The translations under genes and the position numbers were made by a program. The notes beneath the pieces were generated by a model. The model saw nothing but the letters and a program-made list of their open reading frames with translations, did no database searches and was not told the origin of the DNA. From Sphaerolaimus hirsutus (Eukaryota > Nematoda > Chromadorea > Monhysterida > Sphaerolaimidae): DNA of 64,000 nt. The DNA lies in contig OZ038450.1 in NCBI GenBank assembly GCA_964036195.1, positions 33,249,197-33,313,196 on the forward strand. Direction: 5' to 3'. Every line of letters starts with the position of its first letter. Positions within the stretch are counted from its first letter, which is position 1. Shown here one piece after another: positions 51,601 to 60,428 of this stretch.

Positions 51601-52372
51601 TTTCTGTACAATTATAGCAGTAAGTATAATGGACAAGTCGTCGCTCTTTTAGTATCTCAGCTAATAAGTAAGCATGTTTGGCCGCCTGCCAAGTCATATT
51701 CACCCCCAAGTGTTCACCCCTTACCTCAAATTCAGAGTCGGTCATTTGCGCCAGTGGTGTTTGCTTTCCGGACACGTTTGATCTCACCGAGGTATTTACT
51801 TGTTGATCTGCCATTAGTTTATTTGTGGTGAGCGGCACAGCCCGCCCTCGACACCGGAAAAATTTAAATACGGTTTTTAATTTACTTCCAATTTGTCTGT
51901 AATTACAGGTATTATCAAATTGCTCATTAGTTATCATATCCCCATAATATGCATCATTTATACAAGAATAGAACATAACTTTCAGATAAGTTATGGATGA
52001 CATAATCGATAAAAATTTTTGACGCCGTTCCAGTGAGTTAGACAGACATGTGTCATACCAACATTCAGAGGACTCTGTAGTGGTATTAAATTTACGTCTA
52101 TTGCCATCATTCTGTTTTATTATATGGGTATTTCCCTGGGGAGTATCTACTAAATATATATTTCCTAGTTGACAGTATTTCTGTCTTGGGATTCTCCTAG
52201 ATGTCTTTTGACACCTGTCGTTAGACCTTATCACTTCGTCATGTTGGCTCACTGCCAGCTGACTTTCACAGGGCAATATACCCACCTCATGGTATGAATC
52301 CTGGTATATCCAGGTGTTTATGGCTAAAACGCCATTCGTCCTTCCACACACACACCACGCCGCCACTAACAC
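48533..52372 (-). CDS. LINE ORF1: Ser/Thr- and Lys/Arg-rich protein with coiled coil, open across six introns
   Basis: 1279 codons with no stop. The likely spliced start is the ATG at 51814-51812 (MADQQVNTS). Exon parts encode a basic Ser/Thr-rich region (KKSLRKRRTNMIAASKNRTG), an acidic linker (DLEDERPTSTETTKSQP), a helical region (MYSELMADWISLLDDMPEDE), and a heptad coiled coil (LKESIYGLSDDVEKVDTDVA), as in LINE ORF1 chaperone proteins. A long C-terminal helical part follows. The 5' part (52372-51815) and intron parts are Cys/Tyr/Trp-rich with NxT sites; the 5' end looks like a signal peptide (LAVVLVAAWCVC). Six introns (A-F), all multiples of three, interrupt the exon parts. Confidence 0.75.
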   Translation of the reverse strand: MLVAAWCVCGRTNGVLAINTWIYQDSYHEVGILPCESQLAVSQHDEVIRSNDRCQKTSRRIPRQKYCQLGNIYLVDTPQGNTHIIKQNDGNRRKFNTTTESSECWYDTCLSNSLERRQKFLSIMSSITYLKVMFYSCINDAYYGDMITNEQFDNTCNYRQIGSKLKTVFKFFRCRGRAVPLTTNKLMADQQVNTSVRSNVSGKQTPLAQMTDSEFEVRGEHLGVNMTWQAAKHAYLLAEILKERRLVHYTYCYNCTERDALIRVNLTWQTAKITYLADGILTGQIHANTTYQNVNIGCQKKITTDTSSQTHLDGKSEATKKSLRKRRTNMIAASKNRTGGADIPERTRTRSQTPNRGASTKISSIFARNSSASESKAVKEKKERIDSGNLGGHFLHVVACYYDNEQQHVSFLLNAKGINVSELNITAIFISKWCYVQTKQTCYKCTKLSAILSVDSNESNEPTESPHVDLVEGNLEKSFDSNGSTISPDLEDERPTSTETTKSQPRVIVGQTVKDNARDFGKWGLFTLFPWVAVNSSNSIWQIICHNFRHRFYRDLSYNISTLITRKRTTLCKITLFEQFLTRKRIFNRSDRYTTLLKIPANCPYFAGMYSELMADWISLLDDMPEDEKVGTTGLEPAELIGQLFTSLDKNKNPTRDDFTKMIKLLNYLTGQNRKLQWGVKKVSHKRQRVLFGVLPICNYIHFLKCMQYNDIPWEYFYAMKTRYNTKKDLIVMNCVTTSHSCLSLTFSYHKIWSFIMQIKYLQVEVKMAKILGGLKESIYGLSDDVEKVDTDVAKLFKNVADLKSDLDDRLDITDFLTDDILDQVRSWLTVFNSGNMGDLFINYSIIKKLTKFTGGNISVSQENNKQKLYQNWLFRHNIFVSKLNMSQSIPTTVYLMQAHDNKGRLQTSMLWLKKKIFDHQKKLEQISALDITTKRKAGRIQSEIPTKRPRQAICDVVTDPHERPLQTAANVLRKGAEKDILFALNDPSDMMCYLYPWKVMYSGVKFPCIAIALLYVSGGKMFYKTEIGFCKYPPPNQFLHRNKYSIKTETHWVMRALTHEYTFLNWDKDMKLDAKVKLLITSGINAQLNSIHGAAFIFLLFTNDVYISQNIIKKRIHTQAETLATGDLEAQQRACGLTSFYVSNNGTGFTAKHYEFVGKLYQEWSKLSNFQLQQKQQDAELDKKWFKLGIAKGDMMYESVIEAQNTIAYAELVLICSNAVQCNAQLRLVRRVDIVFLKISFKSFVKNWNDCWTNLQAKYMVKMPHISNISFLKKKLFF
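49013..49324 (-). other. Intron F, 312 bp, 3n and stop-free
   Basis: Donor CTTTAT|GTGAGTGG, acceptor TCCACACACAG|GCTGAA. 104 open codons. Confidence 0.75.
49679..49900 (-). other. Intron E, 222 bp, 3n and stop-free
   Basis: Donor AGATCAG|GTAAGGTC, acceptor CCTTATGCAG|GCGCAT. 74 open codons. Confidence 0.8.
50084..50326 (-). other. Intron D, 243 bp, 3n and stop-free
   Basis: Donor TTAAAAAG|GTGAGCC, acceptor AATACCTACAG|GTGGAA. 81 open codons. Confidence 0.82.
50551..50811 (-). other. Intron C, 261 bp, 3n and stop-free
   Basis: Donor GATTTTG|GTAAATGG, acceptor ATACTTCGCAG|GCATG. 87 open codons. Confidence 0.78.
51013..51210 (-). other. Intron B, 198 bp, 3n and stop-free
   Basis: Donor GACAGTG|GTAATTTG, acceptor AATTCTTTCAG|TTGACT. 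66 open codons. Confidence 0.8.
51446..51724 (-). other. Intron A, 279 bp, 3n and stop-free, with an internal tandem repeat
   Basis: Donor AATTTGAG|GTAAGGGG, acceptor ACTTCTTCACAG|ACACAT. 93 open codons, in which two ~60-nt units read VNMTWQAAK and VNLTWQTAK. Confidence 0.82.
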
Positions 52373-52462
52373 AACCGCTAGACTATGTAGTCGTTGCAGT
52401 TTCGAACTGTTAGGTAAGAAAAAATTCTTGGGAAATTTTTTCTTTTTTTTTTTAGCCAGCTT

Positions 52463-53031
52463 TGTGATAGATACCCTGTATGTGAATTTGGCACGCGTCC
52501 AGAATTATACGAACCAGGGTGAAAGACACAGGTTTTATGTTTGTGCCACTTATTGTGGGTGTGGAATGACATAAGCAACTAGAAATGATCGCAAATGTGT
52601 CCACTAGTGTGTGGGCCGCCATTTGCGATTATTTCTGGTCGATTTATTGCATTCCGCAGACATGGTCAGTGACGCGAACTTAAAACCTGCGTTTTTCTCT
52701 CTCATTTGTCTGAAACGCAAACTTGGATGTGGGCCAAGTTCACATGTGACCCAATCATAAGTTTATAATGGCACTTGTACAAAAATACCTTAGACCATTG
52801 ACTTCCATCATGTCCGCCGAGTTTAATCATATCTATTTACTTGTTTTACTTCCAACACCAATGAATTCATTGAATTTGAGAAAAATGGGTATACTCAGCG
52901 GACATCACACTTAGTATGAAAACCTACCATAACCCATCTGAATAATGAACCAAAAATTAACCAAAACCTTCGATGCTGCAATCACAATCCTCACTACAGC
53001 CACAATGAACGGATGCCATGGATGCTAACTT
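52463..53031 (+). repeat. 569-bp direct repeat, right copy
   Basis: Same borders and length as 39730-40298. Follows a T-rich stretch at the 5' end of the LINE, and is followed by unrelated sequence. Confidence 0.92.
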
Positions 53032-54524
53032 AATTCTGTTACTTTTTGGTTACTTGTCATTAAATATGGAAGCCTAATGTATGCATCAATCTGTTGATAT
53101 GACACATGCACAAAATTCGACTCGCTGACTTGACTGGAAATTTTTTTGGGTTTGTTACCTGCATACTTGTGCTCATTCAATGCCAGTGTACACGCGTACT
53201 TGCATACCAATATTCAGCAGCCAAATTCACTCTCCTACACTAGCATATGAGAGTTGTGTATTTCCAGTAAATAAACTCACCAAAGTATGCGCCTATACGT
53301 CCCAAAACAGCTGTGTGCAAAGATGTATTTTATAAATGCCACCTAAAACAAACACCTAAATGTGTAAAGATACACCAGCTGCACGCTGCAGTGCACTCGC
53401 GGCTTACTAGCAAACCTACTAGTGTTGGGAAAACACCAAAGAATGATGTTAGCTGTGCCTATTATAATGGAATTGTGCACATGCCTAAAATATTGCGCAA
53501 GTGAGTGATGCTGATGCTATGAGATGGAGCGCAATATAAACAATGTAAAATGCAGCTAAATATTGTGGAGCTTGCCAAACACTATGTAGAAAGGAATGCT
53601 AGCACTTGCTTGGAATGGTTTACACCATTTGGCACACTACAGTAAGCCAATTGGCTTGGTGCCAACAACATTGTCTTGTCTGGAAATTTGAAAATTCAAA
53701 TTTGAGGTTCCAAATTTGAAAAAAGCTTGCATTTTCACCTGTCAGCTGTCAAGGAAAAGCTTAGATAAGATCTAAGCTAAGATGATTGATGACACTGACT
53801 TCAAAGGGAAAAACCGGAACCTAAAAATGATTGACAGTTATTTTGGCGCACTACAGTAATCTAGGCTTGGTGCCATGCCAAAAAGATGGCTTGTCTAGAC
53901 ATTTGAAGCAAAAACCTAGATAAGATCTAAAAACTGAAGCAAAAAGACCCAGATAACGATCTAGAGCCATCAATCATTTATTGGGGTTGTGACCACATGT
54001 CCCACAATATTACCGTATTTAAATCTATGAACCTGTATCAAACACATGACTGGTGAATGGGATCCAAAAAGCATTTTTCTATCGTTATGCACATCGCACA
54101 GGTAGGTATTTACTTTCACCAACAATTCATTTTCCTGAAATTCCCAATGATTTCAAAAAAGTTACAACAATGAATGTGAAAATGATGTGGGAATGAATCA
54201 AGACATTCCTAACAGAAGGCAATCAGAATGCAATTGATTATTTTTGAAAGAAGCATACAGGAATAAAGTCTATTTTAAACTGAACAAAATGAACAATGTC
54301 TCTCTATCAAGATTGGGCTGTAATATCATCATTTTTCTGTGCATATGCATGGAGATACACAGCCAGCAGAGATTCAACTCAATGCAAAGCAACACTAATG
54401 TTAAACCCAGGATGACCAGAGTGTCCACAAAACGAATTTGTCCAAGAACTGCCCCCATTCACTACTTTCGCAGGTCTTTAATTATTTGATATGTGCATTA
54501 ACTTTTAATTCAGTCTCATAGGTA
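53032..54524. other. Unassigned sequence
   Basis: Roughly balanced AT-rich DNA with a few repeated words (AGATAAGATCTAA around 53765 and 53930) and no ORF above ~80 codons of protein-like composition. Possibly intron or 3' flank of a host gene. Confidence 0.35.
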
Positions 54525-54770
54525 CCGTATTTCCTTGAAATACCCCCAGGATGTTTATTTTTTCAGAGTGGAAATTTTGAGAGAAAAACGTGAAAAATGG
54601 ACCAATAACCACCATTTATAAGTTTTTACAGCCTTATATAAGGATGTAGATGGTATAAACGATGTTCTAACGTAACACAGTAAGTGTTTTGAACGTATGT
54701 TATGGACTTGCCGGACCACAAATTCAAAGTGCCATTTTGAGGGGGGGGGGGTATTTGGTAGGAAAAACGG
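54525..54770. mobile_element. Short TA-flanked CCGTATT MITE (246 bp)
   Basis: CCGTATTTCCTTGAAATACC to TATTTGGTAGGAAAAACGG, TA on both sides, one poly-G block left. A diverged small relative of 17918-18363. Confidence 0.7.
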
Positions 54771-55514
54771 TATTTTTGTTTCTGCGGCAAAACACCAATA
54801 AAAAGCAACCCTTATGTTTACTCACATAAATATAGTGAAGGAGCACTGAAGCCATTCAAGTATTCCGGAGGGTGCTGCACCATGATGCCATATGCTTGCC
54901 ACACTTTTTCTGGCACTTTTCCATCACTTCACTACACACATACTGTAAATTCTTGTATCACCCCCCCCCCCTGAGTAACTCATATAATATTTAGTCAAGT
55001 GGGGAAAAATTGACCCATCCCAAATGAATCCTCCTTCTCTTTATTGGATGTTAAAATACATGTACATTCATATGTCATTTTTTTTGTAAAATGAATCCTT
55101 AACCAAACTTTGTTAGTAACCAAACCAAATTGATTTTAATTAAATTCCGATAATTCATAAAAACAGAAAGTCCAAGGAAATATTGCAACGAAGAATTGGT
55201 AAACAGAACTTCGTTCGCTGCAGACGGATCGCATATTCACGGTAAGCCAGACATGAAGAAATCTTTTTAAATAATGCAGGTGAGGCTTAATCAGTAAGTC
55301 CAAAAATGTATTGTAATGTAAAAGTAGGAGTTGATAAATGAAGAACGGCATTTTATAATAAAAAACTTTTTCTGGCTGCAAAGCTGTTGTTTTCGCCAAA
55401 AAATCACGGACGTTCTGCAGAGAGACAGAAACTGTCCTGAGCTGTGATACTTATCCATAAAAATCTGCCCGTGATTGAAAGTGTAGAATACTGGAAAAGC
55501 AGAGCGTAGGTCTG
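54771..55514. other. AT-rich stretch with a C-tract, no gene recognised
   Basis: A C12-type tract near 54960 may be debris of a TA MITE. Minus frame 55399-55136 is open for 87 codons, but I see no support for coding. Confidence 0.3.
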
Positions 55515-55526
55515 CAGAGAATCGTG

Positions 55527-55717
55527 CTAGTGGCGCCTAGCAAAGAGGGTGCGGTGGCGCAGACTGCCCGGGTGCACGGAGCGTCTGCGCCGCCAGCGGA
55601 GACCGTGCCGCTCGCAGAGGAGGGCCGCGCAGGTAGTGCCACCCACGTCGTACTCGGGCCCGCGGCACTCGGCCAAGCAGCACAGCCTCGACAGACTCCT
55701 GTCCAGATACACGCAGC
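55527..55717 (-). CDS. GC-rich minus-strand exon of a Cys-rich protein
   Basis: Strong GC contrast with flanks. On the minus strand it follows acceptor-like GACTAACGCAG. The frame then gives Cys pairs (SRLCCLAECRGPEYDVGG, then TTCAALLCERHG) and an Arg-rich segment before a stop at ~55524. Resembles a secreted Cys-rich exon; the family was not recognised. All three minus frames and one plus frame are open here because of GC content, so frame and strand choice rests on the acceptor and the cysteine spacing. Confidence 0.4.
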
Positions 55718-55779
55718 ACCTGCGTTAGTCCTCATTGGCTGGGTCTTGTGTAGCAGTATGATAAATTTGCAATAGAGTA

Positions 55780-55815
55780 CCATTGGCGCCCTCAAATGTC
55801 GCCATTCCATCACTA
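55780..55815. repeat. Right-end fragment of a GGCGCC-rich hAT-like element
   Basis: TTGGCGCCCTCAAATGTCGC then CATTCCATCACTA matches the family's right terminus. Truncated on the left. Confidence 0.5.
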
Positions 55816-55898
55816 CTCACAATCACGTTAACAGGGGAAGGGGGAATTGAACGTTTTTGTTTCCGATCAAGATCATAGACATTTTCCAGGAGCCTAAA

Positions 55899-57786
55899 TA
55901 AACACCTTCCCGGACAAGTTCACCACCCATTTTTTTATTTCACTTCGAATGCAATATCTCCGTCCATGGGGGTGTTATAAAGCTGAAACTTTGTAAATAT
56001 AAAGTTGTAAGACCCCTCTACTTCCCAACAATGGGGGAGGTGCGGCGACTCACTACAGGGTGGGTCGCCCTATATGCAACATTTTTTTTGGCGTTTTTGG
56101 TGTCCCAATCAAGTTCACCACCCACTTGATTGGCTACACTACAAGAGCCATATCTCCAGCTGTGATGGCGGTATAAAGCTGAAATTTGGGGGATGTCTTG
56201 CCAACAACCCCCCTCACAATACACCAATGGGGCGGCTGCCAACGACCCACTAAAGCAAGGGTCACTGCATATAAAGTTGACCATTTTCTAAAAACAGCCC
56301 AAGTGTCCCAAAACAAGTTCATCGCCCAACTGCATTTAAAAAAATGTTGCAACAACATACCTAACATAAAACTGAATCGGGTTGGAACCCTAGTTCAGCC
56401 ACCAAAATTTTTTTTCAGTAGGGCACCCACCCTGCCCCATAAACGGTAGACCGAAAATTTCACTTAAAACCAATTTTTTGTTTCACACTTAAAAAGTTGG
56501 TTTACAAAGTTCACTAGAGAATGGTCTAAGGTTCAAATATACCGTATTTCCTCGAAATACCCCCCCCTCGAAATACCCCCCCCCCCCTCGAAATACCCCC
56601 CCTCAGAATGGACACTATGAACTTATAAACCCCCCCCTCGAAATACCCCCCCCCAATTTAGTGTATAGATAACGTAAATGACAAAGGCTGCGGTTTGTCA
56701 TCCCGGCAATGCAGAACACACGTTAAAAACGATGACTCTGTTATGTGAGAACAGTGTTTGTACGTCTACACACTTATAAATGTCTTTAGAGTCTTATAAA
56801 AGGCGATTTTCGTTGCATTTTTGATGTCTGCGTACGTTTCCGACGACATTTTAGTACTGGGATTTCAAAAAATTTCTGGCGAAATAATAACCCCCCCCCC
56901 TCGAAATACCCCCCCCCCTCGTTTAACCCCCCTCAAAATTCTCACTCTGAAAAATTAAACCCCCCGGGGGTATTTCGAGGAAATACGGTATGTAAACAAC
57001 ATAACCTCTAATATGCCTCCATAAGGAAATTTACTTGGGGTGAATTCTATGATGTCAAAATGATGTCATTGCAGGAACAAAATTTGACAAAATTTTCATA
57101 TTTTCATTCACCCCAAATAAATTTCCTTATTGAAGCATTTTAGAGGATATGCTGTTTACATAACTTTGAACCTTAGACCATTCTCTAGTGAACTTTGTAA
57201 ACCAACTTTGAAAGTGTGAAACAAAAAATTGGTTTAAAGTGAAACTTTCAGTCTGCCATTTATGATGGGGGTGGCTAAACAAAGGAAAAAAATTTAATTA
57301 GTAGAAGTAGGGTTAAAACCTGATTCAGTTTTTATATAAGGTATGTTCTCAAAAAAAATTTTCAATTCGTTTAGGTGGTGAACTTGCTTGGGACACTTGG
57401 GTCGGTTTTTTATATACAGCGGCACAAACTGTAGTGGGTCTTCGGGAGCTGCCCCACTGGCATTTAGTAGGGGTGGGTGTTGCCAAAATACCCCAAAAAT
57501 TTTAGCTTTCTACCACCCCCGCAACTGGAGATACAGCTCCTTTAGTGTAGCTAATCAAGGGGGTGGTGTACTTGTTTGGGACACGGAAAACCTGGCAAAA
57601 TTTTTTTGCTTATAGGGCGACCCACCCTGTAGTTAGTCGCCATGTCTCCCCCCACTGATACAGAGTAGAGGGATGTTACAAGTATATATTCACAAAGTTT
57701 CAGCTCTATAACCCCACCATAGCCATAGATATAGCTTCCGAAGTGAAATAAAAAATGGGTGGCGAACTTGTCTGGGAAGGTGTTTA
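55899..57786. mobile_element. Long-arm inverted-repeat element, TAAACACCTTCCCGG family (diverged)
   Basis: TAAACACCTTCCCGGACAAG at the left and its complement ending GGTGTTTA at 57786. Arms ~300 bp or more contain mirrored words GGGTGGGTCGCCCTATA and TTGGGACACT. The centre is a large inverted repeat (TTGGTTTACAAAGTTCACTA) carrying the TA MITE 56542-56988. Confidence 0.72.
56542..56988. mobile_element. TA-flanked CCGTATT MITE (447 bp)
   Basis: CCGTATTTCCTCGAAATACC to the same in reverse, TA flanks. Near-identical in reverse complement to 17918-18363, so both moved recently compared with other copies. Confidence 0.82.
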
Positions 57787-58206
57787 TGTGCTGTTGGAAT
57801 GAAACTGGACTCTTCAAATACGGCGAGTGGATATCGATTGAGAGATTGTTTTTTGTTGTTTTGTTTTTTCGTTGGGGGGGGGGTGGAGGCTATACTCGGC
57901 AGACACGATACTCTACAAACAGATTTGAATTATGTCTTCGGCTGGCAGACGGCCAGCCGAGAACTTATGGAAGACGTGATGACGACGAAGTGGTGACGTC
58001 ATGAAGACGACGTGATGGCAAGAGATGATGATGGCGACGAAAGTGATCACGTCATGATGGAGTGTTTCCTCCGGGAAAATGTACAGCGTAATGTCATCCG
58101 AGTATACAAACAGTCCAGTTTTATACATTTGCACTATACCTTTTTCAAAAATTTTGCCAAAATTATCGCTCAACTAAAATTACCTTAAATGAGTGTTTGT
58201 GCGCAG
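57787..58206. other. Short intron-like stretch before a lectin-like exon
   Basis: Contains GATGACGACGAAGTGGTGAC-like repeats (57970-58050). No gene recognised. Confidence 0.3.
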
Positions 58207-58368
58207 CGCTGCCCGACTCTGTCTGCGACTCGCCCGAGTTCGCGCCGCACCGCTGCTTTGCATTCATCGAGACCATCTATTCACCTGAAGGAAAAATCGA
58301 CAAAAGCCTCTACCCAAGCCCAACGCACATGGTTCAAATCAGCGCACGCACTAACACACGCACACTTA
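58207..58368 (+). CDS. First exon-like module of a second C-type lectin domain
   Basis: After acceptor TTGTGCGCAG with leading bases CG, as in exons at 95 and 32091. The peptide ALPDSVCDSPEFAPHRCFAF is typical of a CTLD start, where the first two Cys flank the first strand. The frame stays open to the start of a TA MITE at 58369, so the true donor (for example near 58330) or a truncation by the MITE cannot be resolved. Confidence 0.5.
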
Positions 58369-58630
58369 CCGTAATTCCTCGAACAGCCCCCAGGGGGTTA
58401 AACTAATTTCCACAGCAAAACTTGAGGGGGGTTTACGCTAGTGGGGTTAGGTATTCGAGCGGGGGTTATTACCGATTTCCTCGATATACCCCCCCTCGAA
58501 ATACCCTCAGGTGTGTTTGAGCTGAGGAAAAAATACCCCCCCCCCCCTCGAAAAACCCCCGTCTGAAATGATGTACATCATGCATGCATTGTACATTTAC
58601 TGAAGCCAATTCGCATCGCAGATACACATA

Positions 58631-59024
58631 CCATATTTTGTACTAGAATGGCACCTCTAATAGAACGGCACCTTTAATAGAACGGCAGGTTTTGGCACAT
58701 TTTTGTGCTCACGAAAACAATAGAATGGTAGCCTCCAATTGAATGGCATGTCCAATAGAACGGCAGTAGAAATTATGTTGGGAGTGTGTCAAAACACAAC
58801 AAAAAATGGATCGTGAGAACGTTCAAAGCATTCAAATGGGTGTTAAATTGCATATTACTTGGGTATAAAAATATTACTCAAATTTCATAAGAAATAAGTC
58901 CATGTTGAAATGAGAAATCTGTCAAAAAATTGGTGAACAAAATAGAACGGCAGCCTCCAATAGAACGGCGTGTAAAAAGTTGAAGAAAAAATAGAATGGC
59001 ACAGTTCTATTAGAAGAAAAATGG
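58631..59024. mobile_element. TA-flanked MITE, 'AATAGAACGG' subtype (394 bp)
   Basis: CCATATTTTGTACTAGAATG to TTAGAAGAAAAATGG, TA flanks. Subterminal repeats of AATAGAACGGCA in both orientations. Confidence 0.68.
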
Positions 59025-59593
59025 TATGCGCTAATGTGTACAGATGTACGTCTACCTATATCTTTATTATACCCGATATGTCCCAATAGGTATATCCTAT
59101 TTTCTCACATTTATTACCAGGTATATCCTAGTTTTGAGTATGAAAAGGTGTATTCTTTACTATGAATTTCATGAAAATTTCTGACGAAATTATAACCCCG
59201 CCCCTCAAATAAGCCACCCCCTCGAATAACCCACTGCCCCTCGAAATACCCCCCTCAGAATTTCCACTCTGAAAAAACCCCTGGCCCCAGATTTTTTGGG
59301 CAGATTGTCCCTGAGAGGGAGGACATGAAGGGTGTGTCTGGCAATTCGAGATTTGATTGGGCAGGCATGCCCGCGATGCCCGCCGTCATGCCAGCGGCCT
59401 GACAGCCACCGCCCGACTGCCAGGCAGATTGTGATTTAATTGTGTGCCAGGCGGCTGCTGTCAGGTGCCTGGCGGGACGGGCGTGTAGAAGAGCAAGTAA
59501 AAAGAGCAGAATACCAGAGTTCTACAATGTATCCAAATCTAATTTTTTGTATCCAAATCTAATTTTTGTGTATCCAAATCTTAGTGGGGGGTA

Positions 59594-59725
59594 GTGAGTC
59601 TTAGTAGTGGGGGGTTGCACCTATATACCCCACAAGTATTAGCTTTCCACTCCTCCCAGAACTGGAGATAGGGCGTGTGAAGTGAAAATAAAAATAGGGG
59701 GCCGGACTTGTTTGGGCAGGTGTTT
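59594..59725. repeat. Terminal fragment of a TAAACACC-family element
   Basis: AACTGGAGATAGGGCGTGTG, then GGCCGGACTTGTTTGGGCAG and GTGTTTA matches the right end of 35797-37177. The left part is missing. Confidence 0.55.
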
Positions 59726-59875
59726 ACGTCATGTACTTACATGATACATTAAATATGCAAATACATATCTCCAGAAGGGGATATTTTGGGGGGTGTTTAT
59801 ACTTTGATCAGCTTGCTCACACCTTGCGATATTTCGAGGGGGTCAATTCAAGGGGGATAATTCGAGGAAATACGG

Positions 59876-60299
59876 GATCTTTGAAGATGCCCCATAGAAT
59901 CGAACGGGTCAATTCTGTAGGTGGAGTAAAACCCCAATTTAGCAGTGAGAAGTAAAAAGTGAAAGCAAAAGTGAATTTTTAACTGAGTAAATAAGTGACA
60001 TACGAAAGTGGTAAAACGCCTTCTTGTTTCATTGCCATTTGTCTTCTAACTTTTTATTTGCTTTTTCACTTATAAATTTACTTTTCATCAACATTTTTGC
60101 TCTCACTTTTGGATTGTTTTTATACTTTTCCTTGCTGAATTGGCAGTGACCCAGCACTGAACAAATTGCACCATTTCACTGTCCACGCGAATGTCAAATA
60201 AGGGCGCAGATTTGAACCGCCTGGTATAACGAATGCTGTGGCCATATACCATTTGAATCTGGAGTGGGGATGGCAGTGCAAGACACAGGTAGCTGCTCT
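59876..60299. other. Unassigned AT-rich stretch
   Basis: Contains AAGTGAAAAGTG-like words around 59945-60110. No ORF or element terminus recognised. Confidence 0.3.
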
Positions 60300-60428
60300 A
60301 TAGGGCCCACACACGCTAGTTGACATCGACACCAAATGTCAACTGGTGCCGATCCCGATTCAAAGCTTGCTGACGAGTGGACGAACGACGTTCAAATGCA
60401 AGCTTTGAATTGGGAACAGAACCAGTTG

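Larger units (their letters stand above)
40299..52462 (-). mobile_element. Giant LINE-type (non-LTR) retroelement with intron-rich polyprotein gene
   Basis: Lies between two 569-bp direct repeats. On the minus strand: short leader, ORF1 (coiled coil), ORF2 (RGG box), ORF3 (SGNH esterase-like, membrane segments, endonuclease), ORF4 (reverse transcriptase), then further ORFs and an (AAAC)n-like 3' tail. LINE identity rests on the APE-type endonuclease joined to an RT of non-LTR type and the microsatellite tail. Ten introns can be placed, eight of which are 3n and stop-free. At ~12 kb it is about twice the usual LINE length. With long ORFs intact and repeats almost identical it is probably a young insertion. 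Confidence 0.85.
58369..59875. repeat. Cluster of degenerate TA MITEs
   Basis: Begins with TA then CCGTAATTCCTCGAACAG and ends GAGGAAATACGG (59875). A second left end (CCGATTTCCTCGATATACC) starts near 58472, so at least two decayed CCGTATT copies are superimposed. Contains 58631-59024 and a TAAACACC-family terminal fragment. Includes a GC-rich GGCAG/GCCTG-rich block (59290-59500) of unknown nature. Confidence 0.5.

Noticed and set aside
46976-51724. Exactly reciprocal splicing in which intron intervals become the exons of a second protein
   Set aside because: I could not find acceptors at the starts and donors at the ends of the intron intervals, so only intron retention is supported.
39730-53031. 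Reading the 569-bp repeats as classical LTRs
   Set aside because: The repeats do not start/end TG..CA, there is no primer site next to them, the enzyme is LINE-type, and a microsatellite tail abuts one copy. Kept open only as an alternative.
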